Part shown: positions 21,555-33,395 of the stretch, piece after piece
How the letters are laid out: the number at the start of each line of letters is the position of its first letter
Position numbering within the stretch: position 1 is the first letter of the stretch
Assembly (NCBI GenBank): GCA_916048095.2
Contig: OU696575.1
Span: forward strand, 4,187,501 to 4,251,500
Source of the DNA: Sacculina carcini
Taxonomy: Eukaryota > Arthropoda > Thecostraca > Sacculinidae
Direction: 5' to 3'
DNA length: 64,000 nucleotides
Position numbers and translations under genes: made by a program
Notes under the pieces: model-generated
Database searches by the model: none
What the model saw: the letters and a program-made list of their open reading frames with translations, nothing else
Told to the model about the DNA's origin: nothing

Positions 21555-22261
21555 TATGTTGTGATGTTGATCTTCGTTCGGCTGATCGTGATGTCTTGAT
21601 AGTTCCTCTTGATGTTGTGGTCCGCGATAACAAGTAATAGTCACCCAGTCGTATTTTAATAGTGTATTTAGAAACCAGTCAAATCTACTCATAAAACTTG
21701 ATAAAGTCCTGAACCTAATGCTCTAATGACGACTTAATAACTGCCTGCCTGGGTGAGTGGTCCTCTGTTGTTAGTGTCACATCTTGACTGCCCTATCGTT
21801 AGTGAACCTAGTATCTCTAGCGTCTCCAGTCTCTAGTATCACCCCCTTATTGTTAGTACAACACAGGTATATATACCCACGACCACAGGTCGTCGGCTCA
21901 ATGTGCCACACTGAATATCACCGGGCAAACAGTTCGGCTGCGCAACCTAGTTGCGAGCTATTTCTAAACACGATCTGACAGTACACAGGCGTGTTGCCTC
22001 GAGATGATCAGCCAAGTCAGACGTACAAAAAAGATAATTAATCAAGGGTCACACGTTGCCAAGCATATCAGTGTAATACGTCGCTCGCTCTAACACATAA
22101 ATTAGCCTAACGACAGCTGCACAAGCAAGCCGCGAAAAGAACGCGAACGTAAACTGAGAAAGAGAGAGAAAGAAAACTGAGTAAACTGACAGATAGAAAA
22201 CTGGTCTGATTATAACTTTGTTATAAAGATATTGACAGCAAGTCGTGCCAACGCACTGACT
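21555..22261. mobile_element. 707-bp insertion of unknown class in CR1 ORF1
   Basis: The ORF1 frame on each side joins at the heptamer GTGATAA, present at 21548-21554 and again at 22262-22268, which looks like a 7-bp target-site duplication. The insert shows no terminal inverted repeats and no long ORF. It has a TATATATA motif near 21870 and an A-rich, GAGA-rich right part. It does not start TG and end CA next to the duplication, so a solo LTR is unlikely. The class is undetermined. Confidence 0.6.
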
Positions 22262-22866
22262 GTGATAAGGGCTATGCCGACACTGTAAAGGAGGCAGCTG
22301 TTCCAGTATTGCAGAATATTATAAAGGACGAAATGGAGCAGCTTCGGAAGAGACAGGCGATTCAAGAGGTACAACTCAAGGAAAGCCAAGAAGCTAGAAT
22401 TAGAGAATTACGGGATGAAGATGCAAGGATGAACAATATTATCATATTCGGAATGCAGGAAAGTAAGGAGAAAGAAGGTGTCAAACGGAAGAAAGATGAT
22501 GACGCTTTTATGAGCCAGTTTTTGGGAGAAGGACTGGAATTTGACATGAAACAGAATGAATCCATGAAAATATCCAGGATAGGTAAACTGGATGAAGCAA
22601 GTGTGCGGCCAAGACCAGTTATGATTGAATTGGAGTCATCAACAGTGAAGATGGAGGTTCTGTCGCATGCAAGAAATCTCAAAGGAAATGAAAATTACAA
22701 GAACATTGTACTACAGCATGATCTGACCAAGCAACAGAGGGAAAACTTGAAGAAGCTTGCGTTAGAGCGAAAAGAACTGGAGAACGAGTCATCGGGGGAC
22801 TATATCTTCAGAATCAGAGGTCCACCTGGCAAAATGTTCATAAGGAAAATCAAGAGACAACACTAG
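22262..22866 (+). pseudogene. CR1-like ORF1, carboxy-terminal part
   Basis: After the insertion the coiled-coil frame resumes (DEMEQLRKRQAIQEVQ...) and passes into an RRM-like region (MNNIIIFGMQES) and the C-terminal segment typical of LINE ORF1 proteins (VLQHDLTKQQRENLKKL). It would act in RNA binding and assembly. It ends at 22866, 77 bases before the first ATG of ORF2. Confidence 0.7.
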
Positions 22867-22943
22867 ACCCAAAGACCACAAAAAGTATAGTTGAAGGTAG
22901 AAAAGTAAAGTTTCATAATTTACGGGATCAATCCAAGTATTCT

Positions 22944-25861
22944 ATGTTGTTTAACTGTTGGTACTGTAACGCGGATGTGTTAACGAACAAAATGGTTGAG
23001 TTGAGAACAAGAATCTCGAATGCTGATATTTCTCCAGATATCATAATGATCAATGAAGTTAAACCTAAGACTCCAAGGTACATGCCAATGGAATCGGAAC
23101 TGAAACTAATTGGATTCAGTATGTTTTCTAATCTGAATAAAAGCGGCCGGGGAATTGTGATTTATGCTAAAAACCATCTTCAAGCAAGAGAGGTTATTTT
23201 CAATAGTGACTATTGCGAATCTGTCTGGATTCAGATTAGTCTAATGGGAAGCGATCTGCTGCTAGCTGGATGCATCTACCGAAGTCCTAACAGTGAAGCG
23301 GAAAATACTAGCGGGTTGAACAAATTGCTGCAGGAGGTGGATAAACACAAGGCATCACATTTTTTGGTAGCAGGAGATTTCAACTTCCCGAAGATAGATT
23401 GGAAAGATTGGCACACAGAGGGTGATGAAACTAGCGAGGAGTTTTTATTTCTTGAAACACTGAGAGAAAACTACTGGTATCAGAAAGTAACATTTCCGAC
23501 TAGGGCTAGAGGAACGGATCATCCCACATTGCTTGATCTAATTCTAACGAATGAGGAAGACATGGTTGAAAATATGGAATATTGTTCTCCTCTTGGCAAG
23601 AGCGATCACGGAGTCATAGAAGTTACCTATAAAGCCTTTAGAAGACGAGAACATACGAAACAGAAAATTAGATTATATAATAGGGGGGATTACAATAGCA
23701 TGAAATCCAATCTGACAAGTTGTTGGCGTGAAGAAATAAAAATTGTAAGAATATTGAGGACAAATGGGAATGTTTTAAAGGAAAAATCTTACAATTAGAA
23801 CGGGCACATATTCCAGAGAAGAACAGTAAAGGCCTTCACATTGATAATGATCGAAAGGCTCTGGATCCCAAGATACGAGCTGAAATCAACAAGAAACACA
23901 GGTGCTGGCAACGATATATTGAGACGAAGGATCCTGATAAGCATAAACTATACTGTAGGCAGAGGAACAGGGTGAGGAAGATGACTCGAGAAATAGAAAG
24001 GTTTGAAGAACGTGAGGTAGCCAGACTGGCCAAATCTTACCCGAAAACATTTTGGTCGCATGTGAAGCGGAAGTTGAAAACATCTGCTAGTATTGCAGAT
24101 TTGAAAGTTGAAAAAAATGGAAGGACAGAAGTCGTTACAGGAAATATTGAAAAGGCTGAAGTATTGTCGGAACATTTTGCTCAAGTCTTCACGAAGGAGG
24201 ACAATACTCACGAAAAATTCTCGGAAAAGACAGATGTTATTAGTGATTTGGTGATCACTCAGCAGCAGGTGATGGAACAACTGAATGGATTGAAAACTGA
24301 CAAATCTCAGGGTCCTGATGGACTTCATCCCAGAGTGTTGAAGGAACTTAGAGAGGAAATATGCGAAGTCATTACAGATATTTTCAACACGACTCTTGTA
24401 TCAGGAGAAATACCAACTGACTGGAAGTTGGCAAACATCAGCGCAATTTTCAAAAAAGGCAATAAATCGGACCCGAGTAACTATCGACCGGTGAGTTTAA
24501 CCAGTGTTGTTTGCAAGATCATGGAGAAAATAATCCGTACTCATATTCTAGACCATGTGGAAACACTGGGAATGCTTTCCTCGGAACAGTATGGTTTCCT
24601 CACGAGAAGGTCAACGGTTATCCAGATGTTGAATGTTGTGGAAGAATGGACTGCAGCACTGGATGAAGGGTGTGAGACGGATGTTGTCTACATGGATTTC
24701 CAAAAAGCCTTCGATAAAGTACCACATTATAGATTGCTACATAAACTGGAAGAATATGGTATAACTGGACAAATATTGAAATGGATATCATCATTCTTGG
24801 TGGGAAGAAAACAAAGAGTGCACATAAAAGGGGAATATTCAGGATGGCATCATGTGCAGAGTGGTGTGCCACAAGGCAGCGTATTGGGGCCAATTCTCTT
24901 CATTTTGTTCATCAACGATTTACCTTGTAATGTTCAGTCGCGGATATATATGTTTGCGGACGATACAAAGATATTTAGGCGGGTTGATTCACAGCAAGAT
25001 TGTACGATGCTCCAGGAAGATTTGAATCAACTTCAAAAATGGTCAGTAGAAAATCAACTGCCTTTCCACCCTGACAAATGTAAACATTTGAAAATCCACA
25101 GCAAGTATCGTTCACATTTAGTGACAAGATATCACCTCGGAAATAGTGTGGAACAAGCTGACATACAGCAAGTCAAAGTTGAAAAGGACCTGGGAATCGT
25201 GACTGATGAGCACCTTTCTTTTTCAGCCCATATCCAGAGTAAAGTCACTAAGGCGAACCAGATAATGGGTCTGATAAGACGAACGTTCAAACATCTGGAC
25301 ATTCCAACGTTCCGTCGACTTTTCAAAGCTGTAGTGAGACCTCACCTGGAATACGGTCAGGCAGTTTGGTCTCCGTACCTGAAAAAGGATGTATCTGCCA
25401 TTGAAAATGTCTTAAGGAGAGCATCTAAGAATATTCCCGGTTTACATGGTATGACATACCAAGAAAGGTTACGATTGCTGCAGCTGCCTACCATGTTGTA
25501 TAGGAGAATGAGAGGAGACATGATCGAGATGTACAAAATTATGAATAACAAATATGACAAGGACGTGAATATGAGATTTGAGAAAAACGAAGGAGTGACT
25601 CGAGGAAATTGTATGAAGGTAATTATGCCTAGATGTCGAACTAGAAGGCGGCAAAAGTCTTTTTCCGTGAGGGTAGTGGATGTATGGAATAGTTTGCCGA
25701 ATAATATTGTAGAGGCTCCAAATATTGTATCATTTGAAAGGCGACTAGATAAGTGGTGGAGTAAACAAGAAATTAGACATGATCCCCTGGGGAAATTTAT
25801 TGCCGCCACTCGCCAACAAGATTCGTATTGTGATGAAGATCTGGACATAGAGGCCGACTAG
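22944..25861 (+). pseudogene. CR1-like ORF2 (endonuclease-RT) with one frameshift
   Basis: The endonuclease is encoded by 22944-23740 (N-terminal CNADVLTNKM, then NEVKPK, GDFNFPKIDW, SDHGVIEV). The frame is lost between about 23730 and 23765, within an A-rich run (GAAATAAAAATTG), and continues in another frame to 25861. The RT carries DKSQGPDGLHPRVLKEL, NYRPVSLTS, MDFQKAFDKVPH, SGVPQGSVLGP and an intact FADD (24953-24964); the C-terminal region includes RRTFKHLD and VVDVWNSLP. This is a complete CR1-type pol apart from one indel, which could be a real mutation or an assembly error in an A-run. Confidence 0.85.
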
Positions 25862-25909
25862 GCCTGCGTCCAGTAACGCCGTAAGGTTACGTAAGGTAAG
25901 GTAAGGTAT

Positions 25910-26349
25910 TCTGACGATCGAAACAGTGAATCTGTACAAACAATATTTAAACAAATCAATTTCAGTCATATTACGCAAATAACATATTCATATTCACAAT
26001 AAAAGTACCAAATCTCGTAGTATTCACACCTGAAATTCACATAATTATCTCAATATACATCAAATATGTGCTCACCTTTTGCCTGTCGCACGGGCACAAC
26101 ACGAATAAATCCAACCACGACACGCCCAAGCCACCAACCAAATCATTTTCCCATTGCAAATGTCCATAACGCTGAAGGGTTCAGCCCAATGCTGTCACTT
26201 GATGACACCCCAATGTTGATCACCAATCAGCACATTTGCCCACTGCAAATTTATTCAGTCCAACGCTGAGTATTTGTTGGCACCCCAGTGGTAGCCACCA
26301 ATCTAAACATGAGCACTTGCTGGCACCCCAATGGTCACCACAAGTCTGA
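25910..26349. other. Spacer with imperfect short repeats
   Basis: No gene. Between 26160 and 26340 the phrases CACCCCA(A/G)TG and ACCA(A/C)(C/A)AATC recur imperfectly three times, possibly part of the 5' region of the following I-like element. Confidence 0.35.
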
Positions 26350-26721
26350 TCCGCGCCGGCCGCTCAGCAGGCTTCCAAGCCGGCAGAGTGGTTGTCTCCG
26401 AGCCGGAGGAAATCCGGCGACTGGACGGTGGTTCAGCACAAGAGCCGCCGTTCGGTCAAGTCAGCCTCGCCGAGGAGTGACCGGCGATCATCTCCCGGTC
26501 GCAAAGCGAACGCGGACCCTGCTGCTCCGCGCTCGGCGGTTGCTAGCGCACCGACTTCCACACACGACGGAGCGACTCCCACCACTGCCATGGAGGCGGA
26601 GAATTCCTCTAAGCGGAAGTTCTCGTGCTCTCCAAGTGGGTCCCTACCTGACGCGGAGAGAGGAAGTGATGCGATTAGGTACCTGTGCTACCTGGTTTTT
26701 AGTGTATATGTGCCTTTTTAA
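26350..26721 (+). pseudogene. I-like ORF1 remnant
   Basis: A Ser/Arg/Pro-rich frame without ATG (AEWLSPSRRKSGDWTVV...) precedes the endonuclease. The zinc knuckles expected in an I-type gag are missing, so the region is internally deleted. Assigned mainly from position; low family information. Confidence 0.4.
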
Positions 26722-26739
26722 CGGGAGTATTTATTTGTA

Positions 26740-29700
26740 TTGTATTGTATTATATTTACTTTTATGTCCATTTTACAGGGGAATATTATAGGTATTAGGC
26801 CGAATTTTAATGATTTACTGCATATTTTACACTCCCAACAACCATCGATTTTAGCAATACAGGAGACTAAGCTTTTAACTTCTTCGTATTTTAGTATTCA
26901 TGATTTTAATGTTTTTAGATACGATAATCCCAGCTCGACTATAGCCCATGGCGGGGTTATGCTGGCTATTCGCACCAGTGTACCCTGTCGCCGCCTGCAT
27001 ATTCAGTCAGATTTGCAGGTGGTTGCGGTTCGGTGCTGGCTGGGTGGTAGGGAGGTGAGTGTGTGCTCATTGTACCTGCCGCCTGGTCGCCCTTTCCCAA
27101 GGGCTGACGTCGAGTTTTTAATCAATTCACTTTCACCCCCTTTTTATGTTTTGGGCGATTTTAGTGCTCACAGCCCTTTTTGGGGTTGTGATGCATATTG
27201 TAGCCGTGGTTTTATTATGGAGGATATTTAACTGTTTTAGACATAGGTATTTTAAACACAGGCACATATACGCATTGCATCATGCCGTCGGGAAGCATGT
27301 CCGCTCTGGACCTCAGTCTATGCAGTCCCAGTCTGTAGGCATCTACGAGCTGGACCGTTGAGAACAGTCTGTATGGGAGTGACCACTGCCCTATATGGAT
27401 CTGTCTCAATGAGGTACCTAGGTTAGGAACACGACCACCGAGATGGAATATTAAACGAGCTGATTGGGTCCGCTATGATTGTTTGACACTGGAAGCTATG
27501 GGCAACCCCACACTTCGACCCAGCGTCGAAGATTTTACTGAGGCCATTGTCACCTGTGCCAAACAGAGCATTCCGCGTACGACATCGCGTCCCCGGCGGC
27601 GTCCTGTTCCTTGGTGGACAGACTCGTGTTATGCGGCGTTGCGAGAGCGACTTCGTTGCTGGGATCGCTTCCGGCGCAACAGCACGGTGGCAAACTTGCT
27701 TTGCTTCCGCCACGCTCGCGCAAAAGCTCGATGGACCTTTCGCGAGGCGAAGCGGGCCTCGTGGGTGTCCTATGTGTCCATCATTAATCGGCATTGTCCT
27801 ATATCCACCATATGGGACCGCATAAAGCGCATCTCTGGTAAGTACCGTCCCACTCCACTGCCTTCTCTGAAGATCAGTGGCGTGGAAGTGATAAATCCGG
27901 GGCATGTTGCTGACGAAATTGGCCGATATTTAGCGGAGCGCTGTCGTGCAAACGTAAACGACCCTGATTTTGCAGCGATCAAGCAGCAGTGCGAGAGATC
28001 ACCCGTTGATTTCTCCACCAACTGTCAGCTGCCAATCAACAGCGATTTTTCTGCATCTGAACTGAGAACAGCCTTGCGATCGCTTCGCGATGTGTCTGAA
28101 GGCCCTGATGAGGTTCACAACCTCATGCTGAAACGTCTGTCGCCCGCAGTGCTGTCCACTTTGCTGCAGGTCTTCAATGGTCTGTGGAATGGTGGGCTGT
28201 TTCCAGTCTCCTGGCGACGGGCAATCGTGATACCCATCACGAAACAGGGCAAATCGGGCGATCACCCGTCTGACTATTGCCCAATATCGCTGACCTCTAG
28301 TCTCTGCAAACTGTTTGAGAAAATGGTTTGCAGACGGCTAGTATGGTTGCTCGAACGCGGCCGGCTGTTCAATGATGCTCAGTGCGGATTTCGCCAAGGT
28401 CGTTCAACGTTAGACCACTTGGTGACCATTGACTCTCGCGTACGTGATAGTTTCACGCGAGGTCACCACGTCGGGGCGATATTCTTTGACATCGAAAAGG
28501 CATATGACACCACATGGCGACATGGTATTCTTCGCAAACTGCATCGCTGTGGTGTTAGAGGCAACATGGGGAGGTTCGTACACAATTTCCTCTTGCACCG
28601 CACATTCTGTGTGCGTGTGGGGAACTCCCTGTCTCGTCCGTTCGATCAGGCAGAAGGCGTTCCACAGGGTAGTGTGCTCAGCGTGACCCTTTTTGCCATA
28701 ATGATCAACGACATTGACAATCATTTGCCTCCCTCGATTGGACGGTCTCTATTTGTGGACGTCTTCGCCGTATGGTGTTCTTCCCGCAGCACTGTTGCTG
28801 TCCAGCGCCAACTGCAGCTGGCGGTGAATAAAATAGAGACTTGGGGAACGCGTAACGGTTTCCGCTTCTCGACGTCCAAAACGGTCGGTGTACACTTCTG
28901 TCGCCGTCGAGGTGCCTGTCCTGACATGTAAGTGGAATTGCACGGCAGTGCTGTCTCATTCCAACGCACGGTTCGATTTTCAGGGGTCACGTTGGACTCG
29001 CGCTTGACCTACACCGATCATATTTCACAGCTGAGAACCACATGTCTAAAGGCACTGAATGTGCTGAAGACTGTTTCCCGCATACGGTATGGAGCAGATC
29101 GACAGTCCCTTCTCCTTCTGTACCGCTCGTTAGTCAGTTCGCGTCTCGATTACACAAGCATTGTATATGATCTGGCTTCGGAGTCAGCAAAAATCCGTTT
29201 GAATGTCGTACACCACGCAGGTATACGCATTGCCACCGGCGCGTTTCGCACGTCGCCAATCGTCAGCCTCCTTGTTGAGGCTGATGAGGCTCCGCTGGCG
29301 CTCCGTCGTCAAGAGCTGGGCATGCGATATTCTTGCAAGCTGGCAAGCACACATGAAAACCTCGCGTATGACGTAGTATTTTCCCAGCATGTGCCTGAGC
29401 AGCAGCACCTTCCAGGACCTCAGTGTTCTGTGCTGTTTTGCAGCAAAATGAAGGCACTGCTGGATTCATGCGGGATGGGTGCTAACGACGTCACCCTGGG
29501 AATTGGTCACCCTGGGAATTGGTCACACCCGAGATCGACGTCTCTCTAGCAGCTCTGTCGAAACACCGTACAGTGCCCAGTGTGCTTCGCTCAAACACAC
29601 TGGAGCGAATTCATTCTTACGGACGGTATACTGCCGTGTACACTGATGGATCTAAGTGGGCCAGCGGTGTGGGTTGTGCGTTTGTAAGTGGAGGTACGTG

Positions 29701-30400
29701 CCGCTCGAGCACGCTGCCGCTGAGCGCCTCCATTCACACGACTGAGCTTTACGCTATCCTGCTGGCCCAGGTTTTTATTCCCTCATCTTTATATTTATTT
29801 TTTTTAGTTTTATCCGACTCCCTTAGTGCTTTAACTTCATTATCGCCTTCCTCCTTACAGAGGATTTTTATTTTTCTTGACATCATCCACCACCAGGGCA
29901 AGAATGTAAAGTTCTGCTGGATTCCGGCCCATATTGGTATTTTGGGCGACGAGCGAGCTGACAGAGCCACAAAAAGAGCTGCTGAACGAGACTTTTATTC
30001 ATTTTTTTCAACTTTCCCATTCCGTATTCGGACTTTTATCCTATTATACATCGTTTTATCCGTTCTCGCTGGCAGATTTTCTTGGGACGAATGTGGCGCT
30101 AACAAACTAAAAGCAGTGAAGCCCGAAATCGGACATTGCTCTTATCGCCGGAAGAGGTCCGAGGAAGTGGCGCTCTATCGTCTGCGTGTGGGTCACACGT
30201 ACGACACGCATCGTCATCTTCTACTCGGACAACCTGAACCCACGTGCAGCGCATGTAATGCACGTCTCTCCGTGCAACACATCCTGGTAGATTGTCCATC
30301 ATTCTCAGAGGCGCGTCAACCTTGTCTTGGATCCGTTCGGACTATTGACGAGGTTCTTGGACAGGAACAATCGGCGGTCATTGAGGGCCGCATTTTTTAA
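26740..30400 (+). pseudogene. I-like ORF2: endonuclease, RT, RNase H, Cys-His tail
   Basis: Endonuclease: QETKL near 26860, GDFSAH near 27155 and GSDHCPI near 27385, with stops at 27229 and after. RT (27483-28931): NYRPIS-like DYCPISLTS, FFDIEKAYDTTW, EGVPQGSVLS, then FVDV where FVDD is expected; the second Asp codon is GTC (28761-28763). A TAA at 28929-28931 interrupts the same frame. After a frameshift near 29500, RNase H (29620-30000) keeps its acidic residues: YTDGS, TTELYAIL, LSDSLSAL, GDERAD. The tail has CSACNARLSVQHILVDC. Function when intact would be endonuclease, RT and removal of the RNA strand. Confidence 0.75.
29490..29521 (+). repeat. 16-bp tandem duplication in the I-like ORF2
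   Basis: GTCACCCTGGGAATTG occurs twice without a gap (29490-29505 and 29506-29521). It lies at the place where the reading frame changes between the RT C-terminal part and RNase H. Confidence 0.85.
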
Positions 30401-30566
30401 TTCTTACGGCTTTGCCTTTTAGAACTATTTATTGAATTTTATGTATTGACATTCACATTCATTTTTTCACCATCACCCTTATTTTTTCATTGTTCCATTC
30501 TTCATATTCATTCATTAATGTGCTTACATGTGTGTGTTACAATGCCCAGTCGCTTTTAAGCTGAAC

Positions 30567-31194
30567 TGATTTAGAGAATGTTCGTATTTGCAACGTTGCA
30601 AATATCATTGATTCGCCTCTATCGAGCCGATGTGTCAGTATAGACTGTCGAATCATGTGTGCAGATGTACTAAGAAGTATGCCCTGAATGTTTGCTACTT
30701 ATCACATTTGGTACGTGTCGAAACAGTTCGTAGACATGTTCATGCTCAGACGTGTAAAACAAAAAGCTCGATCATAAATAACTGATTGAGGGATTATTGG
30801 ACGCAGGTGGATGAACTATCCAACGTTTCAGTTGTCTGCTGTAGCAAAATCATAACACGTTTAATGGCTGTTGGTAAAATCAGCCCACTTTGAGCTCACT
30901 GTTGCAGAATAATGCCGACGCCCGATGATCAGTATGAAAGACGGTGCCGACTGGGCATCGGAGGATTAAAACGAAGGTGTAGCTCGCTAGAACTTTTGCG
31001 ACACAATTTTAGTGGCTTATGTGCATCTTGATACTTCTTAACAACTAGTTCGGATCTTATGTGTGGTCAACAATAGAGTCATCGCCATCGGTAGTTTGGA
31101 CTTATCGCGGCACAACAACAAGTAGAGCAAAATCAGACTATCATTATCAGTAGCGAAACTAGACTACAGCCACATTTCGTCACGGGCTGCTTCA
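30567..31194. other. No gene or repeat recognised
   Basis: Mixed-composition sequence between two LINE relics. It may be further degraded L2-like sequence but I cannot show it. Confidence 0.4.
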
Positions 31195-33080
31195 GGATGC
31201 CTATTCAATCCTGACGAAACCGAATTCCTTGTTTTTCATCCTCTTGGGTTGAACCCTCATGATATTCGCTTGCTTTAAGCGAGTCAAATTCGCAACTTGA
31301 TGATCATTAGGGCTGTCAAAAAAGTAACCTAAAAATCAGAAAAAAGTAACTTTATTTTCGAGAAAAAGTAACCTAAAAACCTAGAGTTTTAATGTTATTA
31401 TCACTTTTGTATCGCTTTATCACATGTTTATCACGCCTTTGATGATCAGTGTGCTATATGAAATACACTGTTTGTTTGATGTTTGTTCTTGAACATGAAA
31501 AGTAACCTAATAACCAATAAAGTAACCTAAAAATAGCCTCCATCAAAAAAGGTCAAATTCCGTTTGCAGTTCTGAAGGAAGAAAATACACCAGTTCTTCT
31601 TTTCTATTCTCTTTCCGAGTTGGTACTATTTTTCCACCCTCTCTACGATCTGGTACCATTTTTACAACAAACCACCAAACGTGACTTAATATGATTAGGC
31701 TAAGCTCGCAAAAAGAGCATAACCATCAAAATGTAATTAAAAGTGGAAAGCTAATACAAATGCGAAATACACTAATTTCAAATGTAAATATTTTTTAGTA
31801 ATGGTCGCAATAATGTTCTTCATATTGTTCCAATGGAACTTTGTATCAAATAGCACTTTCTACAGCTTGTATATTAGTGTGAGTGTAAACACTGCATGTG
31901 TGAATGCACCCGTCCTCCCATATGTAGCACCCTGTGCTCACAGTCTTATAAATGTCAAATGTGGGAATATGGCGCTATCTCACGCCATGAAAATCACGTG
32001 CTAATTTCTGTCCAAGTAAATGCGTACTGTCAAGTGCTACAGTGCAGTGTCTGGTATAGAGAGCTCACACATCGTACTATACCACGCTCCAAACATCTCA
32101 CGACACCCTCCGGTTCGTGGACATTTCCTAAAATGGAACGACCCTGTCCTGTGTAACCAAAAACGTATAAATATCGAGTAGCACAGATAGTAAGATGAAT
32201 AGCAAATGCTAAATCCTAACAGCAGAAATTTTGACATTTCTTGATCTTCAGACCTAATATCCCATCTCTTTTCATCTTTTATCCTCATGTATATCGTTGT
32301 TGTGCTTCTTATCTGCAAAAAGTCACCAAACTTCCTGGTAAGCTTACCTAATAACAAGAAAAATATGAAAAGGTAACCTGATGATAAAAAGTAACCTAAA
32401 AAGCAAAAAAGTAACCTAACGATGAAAAAGTAACTTTTGGTAACCTAATAACTTTTTTAATAATTATCGTACACAACTTTTTCATGCAGTTTTAGGTAGC
32501 TTATGAAAAAGTGACCTTTAGGTGAAAAAGTAACTTTATAAACTTTTGACAGCCCTAATGATCATATTTAATCCAACTTTGATTCACTCAACATTTATAT
32601 CACCTTGCTCGCTCTTGTCACTTCAATCCACGCCAATTTTTCCCAATACGATGTTATCTACGATGAACGTTCCGCCGTCATTTTGATAAGTTGCTACATA
32701 CTATGCCGTTTGTATTATTGCAATTATTTATTTTATCTTCCCCTTGATCCCATTTGTCCACTTCAATCTATCATCAACCTCGCTTGTCGCTTTGTCCTCA
32801 ACTCCCCCCAAAAAAGATCCACTCTTGTTCGCAGCCTCGGCTGGCCTCCGGCTCTCACCAATTAGGTTCATGATATGCCGTATGATTTCCAAAATTCTTC
32901 ACAATATCTCATCTTCGTACCTCCAGTCTCTCGTCACTCCACTGAACTTAGCAAGTTCTCGTCACTATTTCACTTTCTTGTCCTGCATTTAAAGGCTAAA
33001 CTTGGTTGGTCGGCTTTGTCGGCTTCTTCTCTGTACCTCGGATCTATAATTATCTCTCCGCTCGTATACTCCGTTTGAGA
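31195..33080 (+). pseudogene. L2-like ORF2 relic, split by a hAT element
   Basis: 31195-31299 translates to a segment (LFNPDETEFLVFHPLG) matching the L2-like RT thumb motif at 19438-19480 (NTSKSEFIALHPP). After the hAT insertion, 32566-33080 matches the C-terminal domain of the same LINE: YCNYLFYLP versus YCNSLHFSCP, and ACRFVLNSP versus SCRFVLHPL, with several stops and frameshifts. The upstream RT core and the 3' tail are not visible. It is a much older copy than the element at 15.5-20.5 kb. Confidence 0.65.
31308..32557. mobile_element. Non-autonomous hAT element, 1250 bp
   Basis: Terminal inverted repeats begin TAGGGCTGTCAAAA at both ends. An 8-bp duplication ATGATCAT flanks it (31300-31307 and 32558-32565), the length typical of hAT. 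Subterminal regions at both ends are full of short AAAAAGTAACCTAAAAA-type repeats, the usual pattern of hAT transposase binding sites. Internal frames (67-106 codons) do not resemble a transposase. It inserted into the L2-like relic. Confidence 0.85.
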
Positions 33081-33395
33081 TCCTTCCGTTTTTTGTTCTT
33101 GAATTCCACCTACTAACTGCTAGTCTATTTTGCTTTCGTCTGGTCAGGCTCTGCCCTGCTATTGGTATCGTATCACTCAGTACAACCACCTGTATGGTGC
33201 AGTTTTCAGCCACTAAACCGACAATTGCACTGTCTTTAGCAGTTAGGAGGGTGACAAGTCACCCAGCAGGAGTAAAATCAAGATATGTTTCAAGGACGAA
33301 TGAGCTATCTGTTAGCCAACAGACATCTAGAGATAAGTGATCAATTTAGTCTCCCTTTCCACGTTTGGATGTTTAGCTCTTCTCGTGCTCTTATT
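33081..33395. other. No gene seen
   Basis: The stretch follows the L2-like relic and precedes the 176-bp-repeat element. It may include the degraded 3' end of that relic. Confidence 0.35.

Larger units (their letters stand above)
21070..25909 (+). mobile_element. CR1-like non-LTR retrotransposon, interrupted
   Basis: ORF1 begins at 21088, ORF2 ends at 25861 and the 3' end is a run of GTAAGGT/GGTAA units (about 25880-25909), a CR1-type tandem tail. ORF1 is split by a 707-bp insertion (21555-22261) and ORF2 is broken by one frameshift near 23730-23765. Otherwise the domains and RT active site (FADD, 24953-24964) are preserved, so the copy is fairly young. It is distinct from the L2-like element upstream: its codons are purine-rich and its RT reads MDFQKAFDKVPH and SGVPQGSVLGP. 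Confidence 0.85.
26350..30566 (+). mobile_element. I-like non-LTR retrotransposon with RNase H, decayed
   Basis: A short ORF1 remnant is followed by endonuclease, RT, RNase H and a Cys-His tail, the order of the I-group LINEs. Lesions include a stop at 27229-27231, a further stop in the distal endonuclease, an RT active-site change, a stop at 28929-28931 and a frameshift near 29500. The 3' end is not sharply defined and is placed near the sequence CTTTTAAGCTGAACTGA. Confidence 0.75.

Noticed and set aside
21555-22261. Solo LTR in CR1 ORF1
   Set aside because: The ends next to the 7-bp duplication are not TG...CA, and no related LTR is present in the window.
29490-29521. 16-bp tandem duplication as the cause of the I-like frameshift
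   Set aside because: Removing one copy does not bring the RT-side and RNase H-side frames into register, so another indel must exist; the duplication is only nearby.
31801-32357. Small frames inside the 1250-bp hAT element as a transposase
   Set aside because: Too short, with no hAT dimerisation or DDE motifs on either strand.
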